From the NCBI GenBank assembly GCA_027295365.1, contig JAPULD010000345.1:1-8160 (forward strand): 8,160 nucleotides of DNA, given 5' to 3'. Shown piece by piece: positions 1 through 6,304 of the stretch; within the stretch, counting starts at the first letter, position 1, and each line of letters starts with the position of its first letter. Source of the stretch: Planctomycetota bacterium (lineage in GTDB: Bacteria; Planctomycetota; Phycisphaerae; Phycisphaerales; SM1A02). The position numbers and the translations under genes were made by a program. The notes below the pieces were generated by a model. It saw nothing but the letters and a program-made list of their open reading frames with translations. It was not told the origin of the DNA and searched no databases.

Positions 1-1
1 C

Positions 2-580
2 GCGATCATGGTTCACCTGCCCCTTCCGGATTCCATGGACGCCGACACGATCCAAACACTGATCCAGGTGAACAAGGATGTCGAAGGCGTCAATCCCGCC
101 AATATCGGCAACGTCGTCTATGGCCGTCGCAGCCTGGTGCCTTGCACTGCGTTGGCGGTCATGGAGATGATCGAATCGACGGGGGTCCAACATACGGGGG
201 CGGTGTGTGTGTGAGTGGGGGCGAGCCGCATCGTGGGCAAACCCCTGGCGGTGCTGCTCATGCAGGCCGAAGCGACGGTCATTTCCACCAACATCAACAC
301 TCGGGATCGCGATCAATACACCAAGCAAGCCGATGTGCTCATCACCGCGGCCGGGGTGCCGGGCTTGATCAAAGCAAGCATGGTCAAGCCGGGAGCGATC
401 GTGGTGGATGTGGGCATCAATCGCATCAAGGGCGAAGACGGGAAGATGCGGACGGTTGGGGATGTCGATTTCGACGACGTGAAGACCGTCGCGGGTCATC
501 TATCCCCGGTGCCGGGAGGTGTGGGGCCCATGACAGTGGCGATGCTGTTGCGCAATACCGTTGATGCGGCGGAGCGTTGA
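2..580 (+). CDS. folD: FolD, bifunctional methylene-THF dehydrogenase / cyclohydrolase; 3' part, interrupted by an in-frame TGA
   Basis: FolD converts 5,10-methylene-tetrahydrofolate to 10-formyl-tetrahydrofolate in the cytoplasm, using NAD(P), and so feeds purine and formyl-Met synthesis. The gene enters from the left edge; the catalytic Lys region would lie upstream. Visible family motifs are IMVHLPLP (7-30), NKDVEGVNPANIG (71-109), the PCTALAVME stretch (140-166), ASRIVGKP (221-244) at the start of the Rossmann NAD(P) domain, and the C-terminal signature PVPGGVGPMT (508-537). The frame is continuous from 2 to the TGA at 578-580, except for a TGA at 212-214 in the first Rossmann strand. Homology continues in the same frame on both sides. 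A GTG at 215 directly follows and could allow reinitiation, but the break falls inside a strand, not between domains. This is either a damaged gene, a local sequence error or a split product. It is convergent with the kinase gene, 36 bp away. Family assignment is secure; functional state is unknown. Confidence 0.9.
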
Positions 581-616
581 TCACATCTGATTCTCGATTA
601 CGAGACACACTCATCC

Positions 617-3600
617 TCAACGGTCCGACGTTCGAAGCAGGTTGAATCGTTTCATCGGGGGCATGGCATCGAAGATCGTCGCGCCGAGATCGCCGCCATG
701 AGCGAGCAAGAACCCGTCGGGGCTGAACTCAAGCGATCGCGTGACCCCGTTCCCGGTCGGTATGGTCAGAATTGGCTCGGGGTCGTCGATACGCCAGACC
801 CGAACTATGCCGTTACCACCCGCTGACGCGACTCGAGTGCAGTCGGGGCTGAACGCGAGGCCATGGCTGAGGATGGCATCGTTGCCTTTGTAGGACATGA
901 GGTGCGTCCAATCGGAAACGCGCCAGAGGTGCATTTTGTAATCGTGCGTACCGGTCAGCATGAGGGTGCCATCACGACTGAACGTAATCGATCTCGGGGT
1001 CAGGCTATGGGGAAGTGTCTTGACCAGGGTGCCGGACCGTGCTTCATAGACATCGGCGTTGTTATTGTCCTTCCCGCCGCCGATCACAAGATTCTGACTG
1101 TCTGAGCTGAAGGCCGCGATTAAGGCCGTTGCATTCAAGTTCAAACAGGTCACGATCCGACGGCCAGTCTCCGTGTCAAACACATCGACACTGTAATCCG
1201 ATCTGAGCAGGGTGAAATATACTTCGGTACTGTTGAAGGAGCTCCCCGAGTACACGTTATCGAGAACGAAACGAACTTCTCCCGTGATGGGGTCGCACAT
1301 GTGGAGGATATCGCCGGGGAGATGCATCGGTACGCCATACGGGCTCCATGCCAACCACCCGCCGTTCTCGGGGGCCAGTATTTCCGAATCAGTCCGACCT
1401 GTGAGTGGATCGATGATCCGGATCCTCCGATGGTCGGGGGAAGTAACGACGATGCGGCCGTCTTGGGCGAAAGTAAGCCGGGAAGCATCGTCAATCTTTC
1501 GTGGCGCGAAGACTTCACGAATGATCCGCGTGTCCCAGAGCTTGACGGTAGGGTCGAAACCGGAGGATGCAATCCTGCGTCCATCCGGGGAGAAGGCAAT
1601 GGTCTTCACCCAGTTGTCATGGCCGCTCAGGACGGCGATAGGCTCATGACTGGCGACATCCCAACACCGAATCATCCTGTCCCAGCCGCCGCTGACGAGA
1701 GTACGCCCGTCGCGCGAGAAGGTGACGCACCCGACAACGTCGGTGTGTCCTTCAAGTGTGGCGACCAACTCAAACGTATTCGCGTCCCACAGACACACGT
1801 CATGGTCGCGTGATCCGGATGCGAGCAGCTTGCCGTCCGGAGAGAAAGCGATGCTGACGACCTCATTTGTATGTTCACGTAACTCAGCGATGCGATCGCC
1901 CGATTCGGCATTCCAGATCCTGATGGTGTTGTCCTGGGAAGCGGTGGCAAAATGGGTGCCATCTGGCATAAACGCGATGTCCCATATCCACTCCTGATGC
2001 CCTTCGAGTTCACGTACAATTTCACCGGTTCTCGCTTCTCGTTTGACCAGACGACCATCCGAGTCGCCCGTGATCAGCCATCGATCATCGGGGGAAATGG
2101 CCAAGCCATGCACTGGAGACTTATGATCGTCGATGATGGCTATCGTGTCATAGGTATTGGCATCGCGGATACGGATCGTCAGATCGGCCGAGGTGGAGAT
2201 GAGCCGATCCCCTCCGAGGCTGTAGGCGATGTTGAACACGCGATCCTCGTGATCACTCAGCACATGGAGTTCATGTCCAGTCTCGACGTCCCAAATGCGC
2301 ACGAGTGCATCACCGCCGCACGTCGCAAGCCTCGCGCCGTCCGGCGAGAATGCTGCCTCCCAGACCACGAATCCATGCCCCTCCAGCGTCATCATGCTCT
2401 GATCGAATCGGTTGGCCAGATACTGCCATTCCCAGCCCTGCAGGTGTTCGGGGGCGCGGGCGAGCATCACCTGGCCTTGGGCGACCGAACCATTGTCCAG
2501 GGCCGATTCGGCCGCCGTGATGCTTGCGATGTATGTTTGTAGAAGCGCTTGTTCCCGTTGACGTGAGGCATTGGCGGCAAACCGCAGGCTGACGATGGTC
2601 GATATGACGAGCACAAGGATGATCGCGCTTGTGCCTCCGACGAGCATACGATTGCGCCTCGCAAACTTGCGGATCTGGTAGATCGTGCTGGGGGGATGGG
2701 CGGCGATCGGTTCCTCGTGCAAATATCGCACGATGTCCTGCGCAAAATCCGAGGCGCTCGAATACCGCCGTTCCCGGTCCTTCTCCAGGGCCTTGGCGAC
2801 GATCGTCTCAACGTCGCCCTGCAACGTGCGGTCGCATGAACTAAGTCGAAGGGGATCGTCATCCTGGATAATGCGGATCGCTTCGTGGATCTTCTTTCCC
2901 TTCAGATCATGGGGCAGGCGTCCACTGAGGAGTTCGAAGCCCACCACGCCCAGCGCATACACGTCGCTGCGGGTGTCCAATTCACGGCTGTTTCCCCGGG
3001 CCTGCTCGGGGCTCATGTAGGGCACCGTCCCGATGAGTTGGCCGATGTCGGTGCGCAGGGTCGTGGTCTGGACATCGGAATCCGTTACCCGGGCCACGCC
3101 GAAGTCGAGAATCTTTGGCGCACCGCCTTCGGTGACGAGAATGTTGTCGGGTTTGAGGTCGCGGTGCACGATGCCCTTCTGGTGGGCGTGATGCACCGCT
3201 TCACAAATCTTCACCAACAAAGAGAGCCGATCGCGTGTGCTCAGCGAACGAGACTCGGCATAGTCGAGCAGGGTCCGGCCTGCCACATGCTCCATCACGA
3301 AGTAAGGCTGGGCGCCTTCGCCAGTGTCGGCGGTGCCGGCCTCGTAGATCTGGGCGATGCCCGGGTGCTGGAGCCGTCCGAGGATAACCGCCTCGCGCTC
3401 GAATCGCGCGATCATCTTGCGGTTGGCGATGCCGGGGCGGATCAGCTTGATGGCGACCGTTCGCTGGGGATGATGCTGCCGGGCGAGAAAAACCAGCCCC
3501 ATCGCGCCCTCGCCGAGCCGACGGAGTATCTCAAAGCCGCCAACACGCTCGACAAATCTTCGTCCGATCTCAAGCGCCAAATCCGGGTCCCAGTTCGCAT

Positions 3601-3838
3601 TGATTTCAAGAAACTGCTTCGCCTGATCGGGGAGTACTTCTTCCAGAGGCGACTTGAGTACGGGTTGTTTCAAAAAACCCGTTACTTTCGCATCACGGGC
3701 CAGCAGCGCCTCGACTTCGGCGCGAAGTTCAGTTTGTCCGTCACACAGTTCATCGAGCCGGGCGGCCCGTCGATCCGGATCAAGATCGCAAACCGCCTGA
3801 AAGAGATCGACGAGTTGTGCATGATGTCCGGCTCTCAT
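617..3838 (-). CDS. Transmembrane Ser/Thr protein kinase with 14 WD40-type repeats
   Basis: This 1073-residue Hanks-type kinase is anchored in the inner membrane. Residues 1-60 form the acidic helical leader common in planctomycete kinases. The kinase domain spans about 100-375: glycine loop GEGAMG (109-114), VAIK with Lys131, helix-C Glu149 in FEREA, HRDLKPDN (225-232; catalytic Asp227), DFG (245-247) and YMSPE (274-278). All key residues are present, so it should be active. One membrane segment lies at about 399-418. A linker (424-478) ending in GWEWQYL precedes the repeats, as in related planctomycete kinases. From about 484 to 1060 I count seven canonical WD40 repeats (ending near 769), then about seven weaker ones, which fits two seven-bladed propellers, probably extracytoplasmic. 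The ATG at 3838 is chosen because it overlaps the sigma-factor stop as ATGA and has GGAG 8 nt upstream. A GTG 36 nt further upstream is possible but less likely. Substrate and signal are unknown. Confidence 0.93.
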   Translation of the reverse strand: MRAGHHAQLVDLFQAVCDLDPDRRAARLDELCDGQTELRAEVEALLARDAKVTGFLKQPVLKSPLEEVLPDQAKQFLEINANWDPDLALEIGRRFVERVGGFEILRRLGEGAMGLVFLARQHHPQRTVAIKLIRPGIANRKMIARFEREAVILGRLQHPGIAQIYEAGTADTGEGAQPYFVMEHVAGRTLLDYAESRSLSTRDRLSLLVKICEAVHHAHQKGIVHRDLKPDNILVTEGGAPKILDFGVARVTDSDVQTTTLRTDIGQLIGTVPYMSPEQARGNSRELDTRSDVYALGVVGFELLSGRLPHDLKGKKIHEAIRIIQDDDPLRLSSCDRTLQGDVETIVAKALEKDRERRYSSASDFAQDIVRYLHEEPIAAHPPSTIYQIRKFARRNRMLVGGTSAIILVLVISTIVSLRFAANASRQREQALLQTYIASITAAESALDNGSVAQGQVMLARAPEHLQGWEWQYLANRFDQSMMTLEGHGFVVWEAAFSPDGARLATCGGDALVRIWDVETGHELHVLSDHEDRVFNIAYSLGGDRLISTSADLTIRIRDANTYDTIAIIDDHKSPVHGLAISPDDRWLITGDSDGRLVKREARTGEIVRELEGHQEWIWDIAFMPDGTHFATASQDNTIRIWNAESGDRIAELREHTNEVVSIAFSPDGKLLASGSRDHDVCLWDANTFELVATLEGHTDVVGCVTFSRDGRTLVSGGWDRMIRCWDVASHEPIAVLSGHDNWVKTIAFSPDGRRIASSGFDPTVKLWDTRIIREVFAPRKIDDASRLTFAQDGRIVVTSPDHRRIRIIDPLTGRTDSEILAPENGGWLAWSPYGVPMHLPGDILHMCDPITGEVRFVLDNVYSGSSFNSTEVYFTLLRSDYSVDVFDTETGRRIVTCLNLNATALIAAFSSDSQNLVIGGGKDNNNADVYEARSGTLVKTLPHSLTPRSITFSRDGTLMLTGTHDYKMHLWRVSDWTHLMSYKGNDAILSHGLAFSPDCTRVASAGGNGIVRVWRIDDPEPILTIPTGNGVTRSLEFSPDGFLLAHGGDLGATIFDAMPPMKRFNLLRTSDR

Positions 3839-4410
3839 CCGAGGGGCTCCGGGCTGAGTCGCTCCTTCAGCCACACCCGGGCGAAGCGCCAGTCGCCTTT
3901 GACGGTGCCGGGTGAGACGTCGAGCACGAGAGCGGTCTGTTGCACGGACAGGCCGCCAAAATAGCGTAGCTCGACGACGTTGGCCTGGCGTTCATCGCGC
4001 TGAGTGAGTTCCGAAAGCGCCTCGTCGAGGTCGATGAGATCGATGACCGAGCGATCCTCGTCGGGGGCGTCCTCCTCGTGGAGGGTGTAACGCTGGACAT
4101 CGCCGCCACGCTTGGCGGCACGACGGTCGCGGGCGTGGTTGATCAGGATCTGGCGAATGCAGCGGGCCGCGATGGCCATGAAATGCGACTTGCCCTGCCA
4201 GTCGATGCGGGTCTCGTTGATGAGGCGGAGATAGGCCTCGTGGACGAGGGCGGTGGGTTGGAGGGTGTGATTGATTCGCTCGCGAAGCAGGTACGCCTTG
4301 GCGAGAACTCGCAACTCGTCGTAGACCAGAGGGAAAAGTCGATCCGCAGCGGAGCCATTTCCATGGCTCAGTTCGGTCAGGACAAGCGTGGCCTTCTCGA
4401 CAACGGACAA
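3835..4410 (-). CDS. ECF-type RNA polymerase sigma factor (TIGR02999-like)
   Basis: This 191-residue sigma-70 family protein would direct RNA polymerase to a specific promoter set. Region 2 spans about 22-95, with the family hallmark LQPTALVHEAYLRL (50-63) and the helix HFMAIAARCIRQILINHAR (76-94) followed by a basic stretch. A variable acidic linker (111-130) separates it from region 4 (about 131-185), which holds the helix-turn-helix GLSVQQTALVLDVSPGTVK (153-171). The start is TTG, supported by AGGGAG 8 nt upstream and by a first residue close to where family members usually begin; no in-frame ATG occurs before region 2. The stop overlaps the kinase start by 4 bp, so the two are translationally coupled. 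No anti-sigma factor is seen, and the kinase is the likely regulator. Family membership is clear; target promoters are unknown. Confidence 0.93.
   Translation of the reverse strand: MSVVEKATLVLTELSHGNGSAADRLFPLVYDELRVLAKAYLLRERINHTLQPTALVHEAYLRLINETRIDWQGKSHFMAIAARCIRQILINHARDRRAAKRGGDVQRYTLHEEDAPDEDRSVIDLIDLDEALSELTQRDERQANVVELRYFGGLSVQQTALVLDVSPGTVKGDWRFARVWLKERLSPEPLG
3847..3850 (-). promoter_or_regulatory. Ribosome-binding site of the kinase gene
   Basis: GGAG on the minus strand lies 8 nt before the ATG at 3838, inside the end of the sigma-factor gene. With the ATGA overlap it decides the kinase start in favour of 3838 over the upstream GTG at 3874. Confidence 0.6.
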
Positions 4411-4418
4411 GGTTAGTT

Positions 4419-4424
4419 CTCCCT
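4419..4424 (-). promoter_or_regulatory. Ribosome-binding site of the sigma-factor gene
   Basis: AGGGAG on the minus strand, 8 nt before TTG at 4410. It justifies a TTG start for the sigma factor, for which no suitable ATG exists. Confidence 0.65.
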
Positions 4425-4468
4425 GTACCTAAGTTGATCGCCGGAGTTTCCAACGGCCCGGCGGGGTC

Positions 4469-4474
4469 ATTGTA
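4469..4474 (-). promoter_or_regulatory. Possible -10 element for the sigma-kinase operon
   Basis: TACAAT on the minus strand, about 58 nt before the TTG start, differs from TATAAT by one base. No convincing -35 stands 16-18 nt upstream, so this is only a candidate. If the operon is autoregulated by its ECF factor, the real promoter would look different. Confidence 0.2.
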
Positions 4475-4562
4475 AATGATCGAGAACCGGGTTTGTAAGT
4501 TCAAAAACGCAGAAACTAAGAAAACCGAGCTTATTTTTGTCCCTTCGATTGAATTCCTGTGC

Positions 4563-4598
4563 ATTTCCGGGCGGCTGCAAAGAATCGCGGCCCGAAAT
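4563..4598. repeat. Bulged inverted repeat in the divergent spacer
   Basis: Arms 4563-4572 and 4590-4598 pair over 9 bp with one bulged C (4568), enclosing a 17-nt loop. It sits 51 bp before the small plus-strand ATG at 4650, in the stretch 4411-4649 that separates the sigma-kinase operon from the small gene. It could be an operator, an RNA leader structure or chance. No T-run follows, so it is not a terminator. I see nothing else firm in 4475-4634. Confidence 0.3.
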
Positions 4599-4634
4599 CC
4601 AGCGTCGGTGAGCTGATTCACCATCGCCCAGCAC

Positions 4635-4642
4635 AGAAGGAG
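4635..4642 (+). promoter_or_regulatory. Strong ribosome-binding site before the small reading frame
   Basis: AGAAGGAG, 7 nt before the ATG at 4650. It is close to the ideal complement of the 16S 3' end and the best such site in the window. It is the main sign that translation starts at 4650. Confidence 0.6.
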
Positions 4643-4649
4643 TGCATCC

Positions 4650-4911
4650 ATGTTTCAACACGTGAAGGTAGTAATGATGTCCTTGTCCGGACTCTGATCT
4701 CAGTCCGACCATCATCATCAATGGTGTCGATTCGGGGGTTGTCAACGATCTACTGGATGATGGTTGTACGATCGCCGATCTAATCGCGCCCCTTCTTGCG
4801 AGCGATCCCTCAACCTCAGATGTCGTACATTTTCTGGTCGCATTGAAAAAGGATGGAATCATCAGTGGCAAGGACATGGGGGCAATCCTCAAGGCGCTGA
4901 ATACCCAGTAG
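4650..4911 (+). CDS. Small unrecognised protein with an apparent +1 frame change
   Basis: Translation from ATG 4650 gives a 15-residue peptide, MFQHVKVVMMSLSGL, ending at TGA 4695-4697. The +1 frame is open from 4678 to TAG 4909-4911 and reads like real protein: DLSPTIIINGVDSG near its start, then a body rich in Asp and aliphatic residues, ending DMGAILKALNTQ. Codons follow a purine-first pattern, and about three fifths of third positions are G or C by hand count. Joined, the product would be about 87 residues. Because the +1 frame has a stop at 4675-4677, the switch must lie within 4678-4697. The junction reads CTC TGA T, reminiscent of known +1 recoding sites (CUU UGA in prfB, UCC UGA U in antizyme), but CTC to TCT is a poor slip and no strong internal SD is seen. 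An indel or sequencing error is the simpler explanation. I do not recognise the family. No signal peptide or membrane helix is clear. A terminator follows at 4994. Confidence 0.45.
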
Positions 4912-4993
4912 ATCCCCGATCCTCCTTACCGAGAGGTTGTTTTCATGTGCTCGAATTCCTTCTGTGATGGGGGGATGTCGATCACTTCGACGG

Positions 4994-5023
4994 GGCTCCG
5001 GAGTTCGCTCCGGAGCCTTTTCT
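4994..5023 (+). terminator. Rho-independent terminator with TTCG tetraloop
   Basis: A perfect 10-bp GC-rich stem (4994-5003 with 5008-5017) closes a TTCG loop and is followed by TTTTCT. It points along the plus strand and lies 83 bp after the stop of the small gene, so it implies a plus-strand transcript crossing 4650-4911. Confidence 0.85.
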
Positions 5024-5037
5024 GGATTCAACGTGAG

Positions 5038-5061
5038 GAATGGCCCAGGAAGGGGCCATTC
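5038..5061. repeat. Stem-loop, 9-bp perfect inverted repeat
   Basis: 5038-5046 pairs with 5053-5061 around a 6-nt loop. There is no T-run on either side, so it is a hairpin but not a typical terminator. It is second in a row of four. Confidence 0.6.
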
Positions 5062-5066
5062 GTTCC

Positions 5067-5105
5067 GGGCGGCAGGCGATCCCAGTTTCGCCTGTCGCCT
5101 ATTTT
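5067..5105 (+). terminator. Stem-loop followed by ATTTT, possible secondary terminator
   Basis: 5067-5079 pairs with 5088-5100 over 13 bp, including three wobble or near-end pairs, around an 8-nt loop; ATTTT follows. It may back up the terminator at 4994. Confidence 0.5.
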
Positions 5106-5112
5106 AATGAAT

Positions 5113-5140
5113 AAAAGTCTCACTCGAAGGTGAGACTTTT
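5113..5140. terminator. Bidirectional terminator between the small gene and purC
   Basis: AAAAGTCTCAC (5113-5123) pairs with GTGAGACTTTT (5130-5140), an 11-bp stem with a T-run on each strand. It lies 23 bp beyond the purC stop and would end purC on the minus strand and any read-through on the plus strand. Confidence 0.8.
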
Positions 5141-5163
5141 CGGAATCGTCTTGTCTATTGAAT

Positions 5164-6132
5164 TCAGCCGAACAACCGATGGGCCGCTTCCTGATATCGC
5201 TTCAGCGTGTTGGTCACGATCTCCTCGGGCAGTTCGGGTCCCGGGGGCGTCTTGTCCCACTGGCCGGCTTTTACGATCGTGGTCAGGTAATTACGCACGT
5301 ACTGCTTGTCGAAGCTGTCCTGATCGTGGCCCGGCTCATAATCCTCGGCGGGCCAGAAGCGTGATGAATCGGGCGTCAGCACTTCGTCGATGAGCATGAT
5401 CTCGTCGGTGCGGTTGCCTTCGGCATCCAGGGCATACCCGAACTCAAACTTGGTGTCGGCGAGGATAATGCCTCGCTCCCTGGCATATGCCGCGCCTTCG
5501 TTGTAGATGCGGAACGAGACTTCGCGGAGACGTTCCATCACGTCGCGACCGACGATCTCGCAAGCCTTCTCGAAGTCGATGTTTTCATCATGGCCAACAT
5601 CTTCCTTGGTTGCGGGCGTGAAGATCGGCTCGGGAAGCTGCTGGCATTCCTGCAATCCCTCGGGTAGGTGGATGCCGCAGATGGCTCCGGTCTTCTTGTA
5701 ATCCTTCCAACCCGAGCCTGTGATGTAGCCCCGGACGACGAATTCCACCGGGAGGACCTCCGCGGCTCGGCCATACATCATTCGCCCCTCAAGTTGGGGG
5801 TAATGCTGGGGATCAAGACCCGGCACATCCTCGGGTTTGGTCGAGATGAGGTGGTCGGCGATAATGCCCTTGGCCCGGATGAACTCGAACCATTTCGTGC
5901 TGATCTGGGTCAGCATCTGACCCTTGCCCGGGACGGGATTGGGCATCACCACGTCGTACGCACTGATGCGATCAGTGGCAATCATCAATACCCCCGGATT
6001 TGAAGACCCCGGCTGGGCTCCCTCCGGGGCTGGAACCTGGTAGATGTCCCGTACCTTGCCTTGGCGGCGGCCCGGAAGAGGTAGATCGGTCTTATAGACA
6101 GAAGTGGAATCGTTGGTGGTCATGGTCGTCAT
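5164..6132 (-). CDS. purC: PurC, phosphoribosylaminoimidazole-succinocarboxamide (SAICAR) synthase
   Basis: PurC joins CAIR and aspartate, with ATP, to give SAICAR in cytoplasmic de novo purine synthesis. The 322-residue product is of the longer, Ade1-like kind. Visible motifs are GKVRDIY (25-31), TDRISAYDVVMPNPVPGKG (53-71), the first signature LPVEFVVRGYITGS (127-140), the second signature LADTKFEFG (224-232), LIDEVLTPDSSRFW (247-260) and SFDKQYVRNYL (273-283). The start is chosen at ATG 6132, which leaves about 14 residues before the conserved TDLPLP, as is usual. ATG 6123 and ATG 6171 (with AGAAG 8 nt upstream) are alternatives. The nearest SD-like GAGGAG is 15 nt before 6132, so the start is less sure than the identity. 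It is transcribed alone, divergent from the GH10-like gene, and ended by the bidirectional terminator at 5113-5140. Confidence 0.96.
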   Translation of the reverse strand: MTTMTTNDSTSVYKTDLPLPGRRQGKVRDIYQVPAPEGAQPGSSNPGVLMIATDRISAYDVVMPNPVPGKGQMLTQISTKWFEFIRAKGIIADHLISTKPEDVPGLDPQHYPQLEGRMMYGRAAEVLPVEFVVRGYITGSGWKDYKKTGAICGIHLPEGLQECQQLPEPIFTPATKEDVGHDENIDFEKACEIVGRDVMERLREVSFRIYNEGAAYARERGIILADTKFEFGYALDAEGNRTDEIMLIDEVLTPDSSRFWPAEDYEPGHDQDSFDKQYVRNYLTTIVKAGQWDKTPPGPELPEEIVTNTLKRYQEAAHRLFG

Positions 6133-6304
6133 GGCCCGAGTGTAGCACTCCTCAATGCGGAGGGTAGCCATAGGCCTATCTTCTGACATGGACTCGGCTT
6201 GCGTTGGGGAAAAAACCCGCAACAATGGTCTGACAAGGAGATAGAGAGCGAATCCTGCGGGTTTGAACGGTTGTCCCGCCTGGCCCCAGATTCGAAGTCG
6301 ATTC
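6133..6304. other. Divergent spacer between purC and the GH10-like gene
   Basis: This 172-bp stretch should hold the promoters of both genes. I see no convincing -10/-35 pair on either strand. It contains the perfect 10-bp palindrome ATAGGCCTAT (6171-6180) and an imperfect hairpin around the A-run at 6210-6215. An AAGGAG at 6235-6240 has no start codon at usable spacing. Confidence 0.4.

Noticed and set aside
212..214. TGA read as tryptophan or selenocysteine in folD
   Set aside because: Several genes here end in TGA and use TGG for Trp, the motif position calls for Val, and no selenocysteine element is apparent.
592..605. Small hairpin TCTCG-ATTA-CGAGA between folD and the kinase as a terminator
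   Set aside because: The stem is only 5 bp and no T-run follows on either strand.
3839..3874. GTG start for the kinase at 3874
   Set aside because: The ATG at 3838 has a proper SD and the typical ATGA overlap; the GTG adds 12 unconserved residues.
2885..3964. Open frame of 359 codons on the plus strand opposite the kinase
   Set aside because: It lies antisense to the conserved kinase domain, has no recognisable motifs, and its openness follows from the codon bias of the real gene. The same holds for plus-strand frames at 863-1105, 1212-1649, 1301-1813 and 1952-2542.
4559..4783. Plus-strand frame of 74 codons overlapping the small gene start
   Set aside because: It has no SD, its composition is not protein-like, and it competes with the much better SD-ATG at 4650.
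4467..4892. Minus-strand frame of 141 codons over the small gene region
   Set aside because: The composition is not protein-like, there is no SD, and it would run through the sigma-factor upstream region and against the plus-strand SD and terminator.
6235..6240. AAGGAG as the ribosome-binding site of a gene
   Set aside because: The next possible start in the GH10-like frame, TTG 6263, is 22 nt away and no ATG or GTG lies at normal spacing.
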